A stretch of DNA of 46,169 nt, from contig CAZVWJ010000018.1 in the NCBI GenBank assembly GCA_964631325.1, positions 1 through 46,169 of the forward strand, read 5' to 3'. The position numbers and the translations under genes are program-made. Shown piece after piece: positions 40,369-46,169 of the stretch. The notes beneath the pieces were generated by a model. That model ran no database searches. It saw only the letters and a list, made by a program, of their open reading frames with translations, and was not told where the DNA came from. The stretch's first letter is position 1. Each line of letters opens with the position of its first letter. Origin of the DNA: CAZVWJ01 sp964631325. GTDB lineage: Bacteria > T1Sed10-126.

Positions 40369-41997
40369 TCACCTCGTCCCGACCTTCCCCAGCTCAAGCT
40401 CTTCCACCAACGTCGAAGTCTCCAGCCGCGGACAGTCCTCACAAACCTCCGGCGGCGGTCCTTCCATCAGTTTTCGCCGGAATTCCCTGAATTGGTCACT
40501 GTTCCAGATGGTTTCCAGGTCTTCCTTCAGCACGTTCCCGAAATTTATCACTTCCGGGTTACAGCGCAGACAGCACGGTGTCACCCAGCCGGCCTGGTTA
40601 ATAAAACACCACTTGCGCCGCACGCAATCCTGGAAACTGAAACCGCTGTCCACGTCGATGTCAAACTCCACTTTCACCGAACTCTGTTCAATCAACTCCA
40701 GGCTCTTATTTATTGCGGACTCTAACTTTTCGTAGTCGGGAACAAGCTCATCTAACCGCCGTTTTATCTCCGGATCAACCTCCGTGTCTCCTTTACTGTA
40801 GTTGGTATTCATTAGCTTCAGATTCAGGTTATCGACACCGAGCTCTCCGGCCAGCCGGATAATCTCAGGCAGTTCCTCCGTGTTCAACCGGGAGCAGACA
40901 CAGTTCAGGCTGATAAATTTCAACTTCCCGTCAGTTTGCTTTTTGCGCTGTGTCATTTTTTTAATTTTTCCCGTGACCTGCTTAAAACCGTCCACGCCCC
41001 GCAGTTCCTCGTAAGTTTTCGGGCTCGCCGAATCCAGGGAGACCACCAGGATTGAAAGGTGCTCGTTAATAGTCTGAATCAGTTCTTCCTCCAACAGCAG
41101 ACCGTTGGTCACCATCCGCAGATCGATCCCCTGTTCGGCGGCATAGCTAATCATTTTTCCGATGTTTTTATTCAACAGCGGTTCGCCGTCTCCGTTCAGA
41201 CTCATCCGTCTGATCCCCGGGTTTTCGTCAATTATTTGTTTAAATTGTGAAAGCTTCATGTCCCCGTAGTTGTCCAGGCTGTCCCGCGAACAGAACTGAC
41301 AGCTTAAGTTGCACCGGCTGGTTGGCTCAAGCTGGACGAAATTTGGAAAATCCTCTTCCGGTTGCCTGTCCACTAAAGCGGCGTAACCTTCCTTGTTTAC
41401 TATTTTCTGATAGCGTTTAACATTGGCCAGGTTGCGGTGGTTGTAAACACTCAGGGAAATTCCACAGTTTTTCCACTCCGGGCAGGCCACTTCGTTTACA
41501 TTTATCTCCGGGCTCTGGCGAAGAGCGGGAAAGATGTGGATGGCTGCTTCGTCGTAGGAACCCCGGTCCGAAACTTTTCTGAACGCAGCAGTCTCAAAAA
41601 TTTCCAGCGGGCCGAGGCCATTGGGCAGATCCGGTGAGAAGGTGTAATCTGCGCCGGTTTCCCGGTGGCTGGTCAGCAAATCATCAATAATTTCCGGCTT
41701 AATCAGCGGTGAATTGCCGGCAATTCGCACGACCGTTTCTGGCTCGTATTTGTCAATTATCGCCGCGAAGTCCTTGCGAAAAGAGCCACGCGGTTCAAGC
41801 TGTTTAATCCCCTCCGCTTCCGCGGCCCCGTAGAGCACGAGGTTCCGATTGAAATTAGTTGTCGCCCGTACCTGTTCCAGACAACTTTTCAACACCGAGC
41901 AACCGTCTTCCAGCTTTGCCTCCAGCAACTCCCCCATCTGGCTGTCATCCGTAGTCGTCAGCGAAAAACGCGTCTGAACCAGGAAAAGTAAATCCAT
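40369..41997 (-). CDS. Radical SAM/SPASM protein with degenerate SpsF-like N-terminal domain
   Basis: A 542-residue two-domain protein. Residues 1-~215 resemble SpsF cytidylyltransferases, but the N-terminal signature is degenerate and the metal Asp is replaced: VRIAGNSPLIKP has Asn95 where the SpsF::SpsG protein has Asp99. Residues ~220-540 are a radical SAM enzyme with the cluster motif CNLSCQFC (Cys229, 233, 236), then LSLNGDGEPLLNK-like and MVTNGLLL segments, and a C-terminal SPASM region with CVRRKWCFINQAG and CEDCP. It should carry auxiliary FeS clusters and modify a sugar, peptide or nucleotide. It stands alone between toxin-antitoxin loci. Substrate unknown. Confidence 0.8.
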   Translation of the reverse strand: MDLLFLVQTRFSLTTTDDSQMGELLEAKLEDGCSVLKSCLEQVRATTNFNRNLVLYGAAEAEGIKQLEPRGSFRKDFAAIIDKYEPETVVRIAGNSPLIKPEIIDDLLTSHRETGADYTFSPDLPNGLGPLEIFETAAFRKVSDRGSYDEAAIHIFPALRQSPEINVNEVACPEWKNCGISLSVYNHRNLANVKRYQKIVNKEGYAALVDRQPEEDFPNFVQLEPTSRCNLSCQFCSRDSLDNYGDMKLSQFKQIIDENPGIRRMSLNGDGEPLLNKNIGKMISYAAEQGIDLRMVTNGLLLEEELIQTINEHLSILVVSLDSASPKTYEELRGVDGFKQVTGKIKKMTQRKKQTDGKLKFISLNCVCSRLNTEELPEIIRLAGELGVDNLNLKLMNTNYSKGDTEVDPEIKRRLDELVPDYEKLESAINKSLELIEQSSVKVEFDIDVDSGFSFQDCVRRKWCFINQAGWVTPCCLRCNPEVINFGNVLKEDLETIWNSDQFREFRRKLMEGPPPEVCEDCPRLETSTLVEELELGKVGTR

Positions 41998-42040
41998 TTT
42001 TGATCACTAAATCCCGCCAGAGAGTAGGTGATATTTTAAA

Positions 42041-43525
42041 CTATTCTCGTGATGGAAATAAGGTCAAATCATCCGGAAACCCCAAAAGTAAATCGTGAAT
42101 AGGAATATCCACTATATTTTTTTTCTCGTTGTAATTTAGTTGATTCTTTGTTGCAACAATCCCCCCACCGTATTTATCGAGATATTTTCTATCCGACTGC
42201 TTTATTTCATTGCGATGTTTTACTTCTACCAGCGAATATTCTTCCGGAGATTTGTGCAGGACAAAATCAATTTCTTCCTTTCCCTGGGAGGAGCGGTGAT
42301 AGAGGGCAAAATGTCCAAACCGACGCTTTAAATGATCGGCGACTATCGACTCCACAAAATCACCCAAAAAATTATTGTTCGCCAGGACTTCCAGGGTCTG
42401 TGACCACGGATCCGGTTGCCCCTCAACCCACGTTGTCAGGGAATGCCAGCAAAAAGGATCAAGCGTATACAATTTTTTGGGACTTTTAGGAGCCGGAGTG
42501 GGCTCTCCAATATTTATAACTCGATTCATAATGTGCCAGATAAATACTCCTTCGCCGTCTTCCAGGTAATTTCGGGCTGTGTTTTTACTCCCTATATGTG
42601 TATCACTGCTCGCCGTGCTCCAGGAAAACTCTTTTCCCAGGTGTTTATCCACCGCCCACGCTACAAGCTCCCGGAAATATGTTTCACGCCGCCCGGCTTT
42701 GCGCATTTCCTCACGGATTGCATGTTGAAATTGCCGGTAGACCCCTTCCGGGATCATATCCTTGCCAATTTCAGCAGAAATAGCATAAGGGTATCCACCT
42801 GTCTGTAGATACCGTTGAAATAAATTATCTACCGGCGGAGAATACATCTGTAGCTCTCGGGCTGACTCATAAGTTTTTTTAATGTCAAACAGATCAATCT
42901 CTGGGATTTTATCGGGGATCTGCAGGGTTGATTGTTCAGCCAGTGCTTTAACATAATCTTGAAATGACAGCGGCAAAAGCACCCAGTCCGGGTGATCAAT
43001 TTTACCTCGACGTCCGGGCATCCGTTCCCCACCCCGTTTTATATCCAGGGCGTGAGACCCCGTAGCCAGGATAAAAACATTTTCTGTTAACCCCCGTCCG
43101 TGCAGGGATTGGATAGCCTTCCCCCAATCAGTGATCCCGGTAACTTCATCTAAAAAGAGATATAACCGGTTGTCCGTTTCGAGAGTCCGTCGATCCTCAA
43201 TGAATTCCTGGATAAGGTTTTGCAGGTCATTGTGCGTCGATACATCAACAGCCTGTACATTTAAATACAGTATATCCCTGGGCTGGATCCGATAACTTTC
43301 TGATTTTAATAGGTACCGGATAATCATTTTAAGGAGTGTAGTTTTTCCCACCTGACGTGGTCCGCGAAGCGTATAAACTGCATCCTGGCAGTAGTTAAAA
43401 TTTTCAAGTTCATGCCGGTGAGTAAACGGCTGATTTTCCAACCGGCGCAGTTGCGGATCCTCTTCGATCGCCTGCCTGTTTTTCCACCAGGGATTGTCTC
43501 GGGTAACCTCTGTTGTTAAAACCAT
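42041..43525 (-). CDS. AAA ATPase with DUF4143 domain
   Basis: A 494-residue ATPase of the COG1373 group. Walker A is LRGPRQVGKTTL (about 53-64), Walker B RLYLFLDEVTG; ILATGSHALDIKRGGERMPG is the sensor region. The C-terminal DUF4143 part ends with the restriction-nuclease-like EEIDFVLHKS.EYSLVEVKHR (PD-ExK-like Asp/Glu..Glu-Val-Lys). These proteins are common in accessory DNA and sometimes in defence or toxin contexts; function is not established. GGGATGA precedes the ATG by ~8 nt. The upstream region holds structured and palindromic elements. Confidence 0.84.
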   Translation of the reverse strand: MVLTTEVTRDNPWWKNRQAIEEDPQLRRLENQPFTHRHELENFNYCQDAVYTLRGPRQVGKTTLLKMIIRYLLKSESYRIQPRDILYLNVQAVDVSTHNDLQNLIQEFIEDRRTLETDNRLYLFLDEVTGITDWGKAIQSLHGRGLTENVFILATGSHALDIKRGGERMPGRRGKIDHPDWVLLPLSFQDYVKALAEQSTLQIPDKIPEIDLFDIKKTYESARELQMYSPPVDNLFQRYLQTGGYPYAISAEIGKDMIPEGVYRQFQHAIREEMRKAGRRETYFRELVAWAVDKHLGKEFSWSTASSDTHIGSKNTARNYLEDGEGVFIWHIMNRVINIGEPTPAPKSPKKLYTLDPFCWHSLTTWVEGQPDPWSQTLEVLANNNFLGDFVESIVADHLKRRFGHFALYHRSSQGKEEIDFVLHKSPEEYSLVEVKHRNEIKQSDRKYLDKYGGGIVATKNQLNYNEKKNIVDIPIHDLLLGFPDDLTLFPSRE

Positions 43526-43562
43526 TTATTTCATCCCCATCATTTCTCCACCTTGAAAAGGA

Positions 43563-43592
43563 CGTCATTGCCGAGCTTGACCCGGCAATCCA
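43563..43592. repeat. REP-like palindrome
   Basis: CGTCATTGCCGAG..CCCGGCAATCCA with one arm mismatch; same family as 17224 and 33492. Confidence 0.65.
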
Positions 43593-43699
43593 TTTTGAGA
43601 TTACAATACTCCAAATTCCTGCTTTCCAAGGCTGGCAAAAAAAGTTTTTAGAGTGAGTTTATCTCTTATTTGTCTTCTCCCACAGTTCCCTTTACAAAT

Positions 43700-43862
43700 C
43701 AGAAGTACTTTCTGGTAACCGGTTTTTTTGAGTCGTCCTGAGCCTGGATGGCTCTTAAACGACTCAAAACCTCGGAGAACGCCACGATGGCGTTCGAGAA
43801 TGAGGTTAGTAGAGAGAGCTTCTGATAAGGAACAATCTGTAACCAGAACCCTGGGAGAGTAC
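43700..43862. repeat. Nested multi-hairpin element
   Basis: An outer pair TCTGGTAAC / GTAACCAGA encloses two stem-loops. One is GAGTCGT..ACGACTC with an inner perfect GAGCC/GGCTC hairpin; the other is AACCTC..GAGGTT with an inner perfect 8-bp GAACGCCA/TGGCGTTC hairpin and 4-nt loop. This cloverleaf-like pattern is too ordered for chance. No sequence match to the MITE-like elements is visible. A 90-codon minus-strand frame across it shows no coding character. Confidence 0.55.
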
Positions 43863-43910
43863 ATCTTATTCATCTATAACTATAACACAATTAAAATTAC
43901 AGTCAATCTT

Positions 43911-43970
43911 TTGACCATATTTATATAATTTTGGTCAATCAGTTGACCATATTTATATAATTTTGGTCAA
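43911..43970. promoter_or_regulatory. Two identical tandem palindromes (operator-like)
   Basis: Two identical 28-bp units (43911-43938 and 43943-43970), 32 bp apart start to start. Each has 7-bp inverted arms TTGACCA and TGGTCAA around an AT-rich centre containing TATATAAT. Spacing of three helical turns suits cooperative binding of a dimeric regulator. They lie upstream of the DUF4143 ATPase gene (about 390 nt) and about 680 nt before the DUF2281 antitoxin, so the regulated gene is unclear. Confidence 0.5.
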
Positions 43971-44085
43971 TTTATTAATGTTTTTAATATCTTCGGGATA
44001 AACAACTTTCAAACGCACCATCATTGCCGGGGCCAGGTGGCTCCTTGAATGATACGTACGCGTTAAGACAATTTTTCATAAAGGA

Positions 44086-44116
44086 CGTCATTTCCGGACC
44101 CCGATCCGGGAATCCA
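44086..44116. repeat. REP-like palindrome
   Basis: CGTCATTTCCGGACC and CCGGGAATCCA arms, a variant in which G-C pairs changed to T-A on both arms (ATTTCCGGA.. with ..TCCGGGAAT) relative to other copies. Confidence 0.6.
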
Positions 44117-44547
44117 TCTTGACTTTGATGTCGAATTTAACCAGCTAACTAACAAACCAGCAAACTAGTTAACTAACGCCCACCTGGCTCTTTCAAATTT
44201 TCACACTAACAACCGGCAATCCATCCTAATTTGCTTCCAAAATTAGTGCCGATCCGTGCCGATCCGCAGATCCGTGGACTAAAAGGTCTTGAACTTTTAA
44301 TCTGTGTAATCTCCATAATCTGTGGATCTATCACTTGATTTTGACCTTGAATTTATTTAAAAAATCCGCCCTTTCCGCGCAAATCCGCGAGCTAAAAAAG
44401 AACTTGAACTTGAATTCCCTCAATAACTCAATCTCTCAATCCCTTAATTACTTTTTGTTGTTCTGCGTTATCCCCCGGTTTTGACTTTGATTTCTAACAC
44501 GAAACCCGGAACAAGGAACACGGAACAGGGTTAATCCCCCAATCCCT

Positions 44548-44577
44548 TTGGAAATCGAGTAGTATTTGTTGTATACT
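44548..44577 (+). promoter_or_regulatory. Predicted promoter of the DUF2281/MazF pair
   Basis: TTGGAA (44548-44553) and TATACT (44572-44577) with an 18-nt spacer, about 75 nt upstream of the antitoxin ATG. Confidence 0.5.
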
Positions 44578-44654
44578 TAGAAAAGAACATTCAGAAAATC
44601 GTTTTATGGTTGTGGAACACTAATCAGGCGGAAGTTTGTAGGGGGTACAAAGTT

Positions 44655-44867
44655 ATGTCTCAGGCACAAAAAATTTATAAAGAATTGGATCAGTTGCCTG
44701 AATCTGCCCGGAGTGAAGTCCTCGACTTTATCGAATTTCTCAAGCAGAAAAAAGAGCGGGATGAAGATAAAGAATGGAGCAAGTTTTCCCTTGCCCGGGC
44801 AATGCAGGGGATTGAGGAAGAAAATGCTCCCGAATATAACCATTCCGATATCCGTGAAACTGTTTAA
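44655..44867 (+). CDS. DUF2281-family antitoxin
   Basis: A 70-residue protein with the DUF2281 signature LDQLPESARSEVLDFIEFLKQKK (core ELDQLPESARSEVLDFI), followed by KEWSKFSLARAMQGIEEE, an acidic C-terminal tail. DUF2281 proteins are found as antitoxin-like partners of PIN, MazF and other toxins. ATG at 44655 has GGGG 8-10 nt upstream; in-frame starts further upstream give a non-matching extension. Its stop overlaps the toxin start by one base (TAATG). Confidence 0.8.
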   Translation: MSQAQKIYKELDQLPESARSEVLDFIEFLKQKKERDEDKEWSKFSLARAMQGIEEENAPEYNHSDIRETV

Positions 44868-45220
44868 TGGTTAAAGCAGGTGATGTAGTTCTTTTTGAAT
44901 TTCCCGCCGCGGATCAACAGCCGGGAAAACTTCGGCCGGCTCTGGTCCTTGCTTCACTCCCTGGAAATTACGACGATTATCTTGTCTGTATGATAACAAC
45001 TCAGCTTCATCAAAAATTAGAGAATTTTGATGAAGTGATTTCCCCTTCGGATTCTGATTTTGAGAGTTCGGGACTGAAGGCGGAGAGTTTAATTCGAATT
45101 TTTCGTCTCGCGGTTGTTGAAAAGGAAATTTTCGAAGGAATTATCGGAGAGATTTCTGCGAGTCGCCTAACCGGCCTCCGAGGCAAACTTTCCAACTGGT
45201 TAGAACCTCCACAAAACTAA
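44867..45220 (+). CDS. PemK/MazF-family toxin
   Basis: A 117-residue MazF-fold endoribonuclease toxin: AGDVVLFEFPAADQQPGKLRPALVLAS contains the family's GDVV..F and RPALVL motifs, followed by LVCMITTQ and the C-terminal LTGLRGKLSNWL helix. Paired with the DUF2281 protein, with which it is translationally coupled. It differs from the MazF at 38.2 kb, so the two loci are separate acquisitions rather than a duplication. Confidence 0.84.
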   Translation: MVKAGDVVLFEFPAADQQPGKLRPALVLASLPGNYDDYLVCMITTQLHQKLENFDEVISPSDSDFESSGLKAESLIRIFRLAVVEKEIFEGIIGEISASRLTGLRGKLSNWLEPPQN

Positions 45221-45725
45221 GTTTATACTATGTAAGTCTATTCTTAGTGTACTCCCTGTCCTGTAAAAATCAAATTTCATCTCCCCATCTTTTCGATTTT
45301 CTCTTTGTTTTTACGGTGTTTTGCTTCTCCGCTATATCGCCTCTGCGTTTTTGCGCTATTTACGCTGTTCTGGGTTTAAGAACTCCCGCCTCTGCGCCTT
45401 TGCGTCTTTGCGTTAACTTCCGGTTTCCTAGATTTGCCTCATCACCTCATCACTTCATAACTTCATCACGCAATCACGATTTACGCTGTTCCTTCGTCCC
45501 CTCGTCCCTTAGTCACCTCGTCCCGAGTTTACTTAATCTCTCAATCCCTCAATCACTGTCTTTAAATCAACACGAAACTCGGAACCCGGAACACGCAACA
45601 GGGTTCATCTCTCTCACCAGTTCATTGCAGAATTTATACTTTGATAAATGAAAAAGGGGATATTTTGTGATAAACTTCTATTAGTATAGTTCAACACAAT
45701 TCAGTGGAGCCAGGAGGCGCTAAAA
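45221..45725. repeat. Intergenic word-repeat tract
   Basis: No gene. From 45340: ..GCGCTATTTACGCTGTTCTGGG, TTTAAGAACTCCCGCCTCTGCG, CCTTTGCGTCTTTGCGTTA, CATCACCTCATCACTTCATAAC.., CGATTTACGCTGTTCC, CTTAGTCACCTCGTCCCGAG, CTCAATCCCTCAATCACTG, ACACGAAACTCGGAACCCGG. The order is nearly the same as in 39960-40382. A TATAGT at about 45691 may be the -10 for the next pair. Confidence 0.7.
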
Positions 45726-46013
45726 ATGGAAACAAAAAGTGCTCGGATACCTTATCCGGAGGATCTCCCTGAAACCATAGGAAAAACACCTCAGGAATTT
45801 GAACAAGAATTACGTTTCATAACAGCGGCACGGCTTTACGAGTTAGGTCGTATTTCCTCGGGGAGAGCCGCTGATATGGCCGGAGTCACACGGTCAGAAC
45901 TCCTGAATAGGTTAGGGGAGTACCAAGTTTCCATGTTTAATTATTCTGAAGCTGAGTTAAACAATGAAATAGCTGATGCCAGAGAAAGAGCCAAACAAGA
46001 GGCTTCCTCTTGA
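45726..46013 (+). CDS. UPF0175-family antitoxin
   Basis: A 95-residue protein with the UPF0175 layout: an N-terminal strand (RIPYPEDLPETIGKT), then LRFITAARLYELGRISSGRAADMAGVTRSELLNRL, whose core contains a helix-turn-helix (SGRAADMAGVTRSEL), and a charged C-terminal tail. Such proteins pair with PIN-like DUF3368 toxins. AGGAGG lies about 10 nt before the ATG. It overlaps the following toxin gene by 4 nt. Confidence 0.83.
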   Translation: METKSARIPYPEDLPETIGKTPQEFEQELRFITAARLYELGRISSGRAADMAGVTRSELLNRLGEYQVSMFNYSEAELNNEIADARERAKQEASS

Positions 46014-46169
46014 AAGTTGTTTCCAATACTGCCCCGCTGATTTTACTTTCCAAAATCAAAAGGCTTTCCTTGCTGGACCGGCTTTATACAAAAGTTCTGA
46101 TACCGGAGTCCGTTTTAGAAGAATTTTCGGTTAAACCGGGGGAAGAAGCAGATTCACTGCACTCCTTAT
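46010..46169 (+). CDS. DUF3368 PIN-like toxin (5' part, cut by window end)
   Basis: The first ~53 codons of a PIN-like nuclease. It starts at TTG 46010 (TTGA overlap with the antitoxin stop) and reads VVSNTAPLILLSKIKRLSLL, the DUF3368 N-terminal motif with the first active-site acid position occupied as SNTAPLI, then VLIPESVLEEF. The rest lies outside the window. Confidence 0.8.
   Translation, partial: MKVVSNTAPLILLSKIKRLSLLDRLYTKVLIPESVLEEFSVKPGEEADSLHSL

Larger units (their letters stand above)
43526..44654. repeat. Long intergenic region rich in foldbacks and word repeats
   Basis: No credible gene in 1.1 kb. In order: REP-like palindrome (43563-43592), a nested multi-hairpin element (about 43700-43862), two identical 28-bp palindromic repeats (43911-43970), a partial and a full REP-like unit (44018 and 44086-44116), then word tracts (GATCCGTGCCGATCC.., AATCTGTGTAATCTCC.., AATCCGCGAGCTAAAA, ACACGAAACCCGGAAC) to about 44540, and a promoter for the next antitoxin. 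Confidence 0.7.

Noticed and set aside
43601..43873. 90-codon minus-strand gene
   Set aside because: The frame runs through the nested hairpins, has no family resemblance, no ribosome site and no conserved neighbours.
1..46169. tRNA, rRNA or other standard RNA genes
   Set aside because: No tRNA-like T-loop/anticodon arrangement or rRNA sequence was recognised on either strand; I could not run a dedicated search.
40369..46169. Retron or diversity-generating retroelement linked to the repeats
   Set aside because: No reverse transcriptase gene is present and the repeats do not show template/variable pairing.

Overview
The window looks like a chromosome segment from a diderm (outer-membrane) anaerobe of the Bacillota, most likely a Halanaerobiales-like halophile. 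Supporting signs are lipopolysaccharide-type genes (GT9 heptosyltransferases, an LPS-kinase fusion, ArnT/ArnC-like transferases, a LAB_N protein) next to DapL/DapF lysine and peptidoglycan genes, noticeably acidic proteins, and many GGTGA or GGAGG ribosome sites. The lineage is an inference; no rRNA or tRNA gene was seen.

Layout. 0-0.69 kb: noncoding, three copies of a hairpin repeat. 0.69-7.4 kb: envelope glycosylation genes (GT9; LPS kinase::GT9; ArnT-like; ArnC-like; LAB_N) and a MoeB/ThiF-type E1 enzyme. 7.3-10.5 kb (minus): dapL-dapF-Yip1-DUF2752. 10.7-12.7 kb (plus): YkuK-like protein and pyruvate kinase. 13.0-14.8 kb (minus): acetolactate synthase. 15.0-19.4 kb (minus): nonulosonate-type genes (NeuB family, DegT aminotransferase, DUF115/Maf glycosyltransferase) and a GYF_2 protein. 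19.7-21.5 kb (minus): ComEC-like metallo-hydrolase and a double-HhH ComEA-like protein. 21.6-33.4 kb (minus): a set of unusual fusions (ATP-grasp::FMN oxidase, HpcH/HpaI aldolase, SpsF::SpsG, CDP-alcohol phosphotransferase, PfkB kinase, SDR, CTP:inositol-phosphate-cytidylyltransferase-like::sugar-phosphate cyclase, Clp1-like kinase, unknown). 34.4-37.4 kb (plus): SqdB-like sulfosugar synthase with a Cys-rich extension, thioredoxin, type I phosphodiesterase. 37.9-46.2 kb: four toxin-antitoxin pairs, a DUF4143 ATPase and a radical SAM protein with a degenerate SpsF domain, separated by long word-repeat tracts.

The most interesting biology is the 26.7-31.7 kb operon core. A sugar-phosphate cyclase is fused to a cytidylyltransferase of the inositol-1-phosphate type and sits with an SDR, an inositol-kinase-like PfkB protein and a CDP-alcohol phosphotransferase. 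Together these could build, reduce, phosphorylate, CDP-activate and transfer a cyclitol. The logic parallels di-myo-inositol-phosphate synthesis, but with a de novo cyclase in place of inositol-1-phosphate synthase. I infer a novel cyclitol phosphodiester (solute, lipid or glycan head group).

The noncoding DNA is also unusual. Two copies of a MITE-like element (19477-19675 and 28623-29040) have matching terminal repeats, perfect 5-bp target duplications and compensatory changes in an internal hairpin; the second copy supplies the SDR stop codon. Most long intergenic regions hold dispersed tracts of short near-repeated words in a conserved order. A 176-bp tandem array at 33.7-34.3 kb is interrupted by exactly 100 Ns, an assembly gap.
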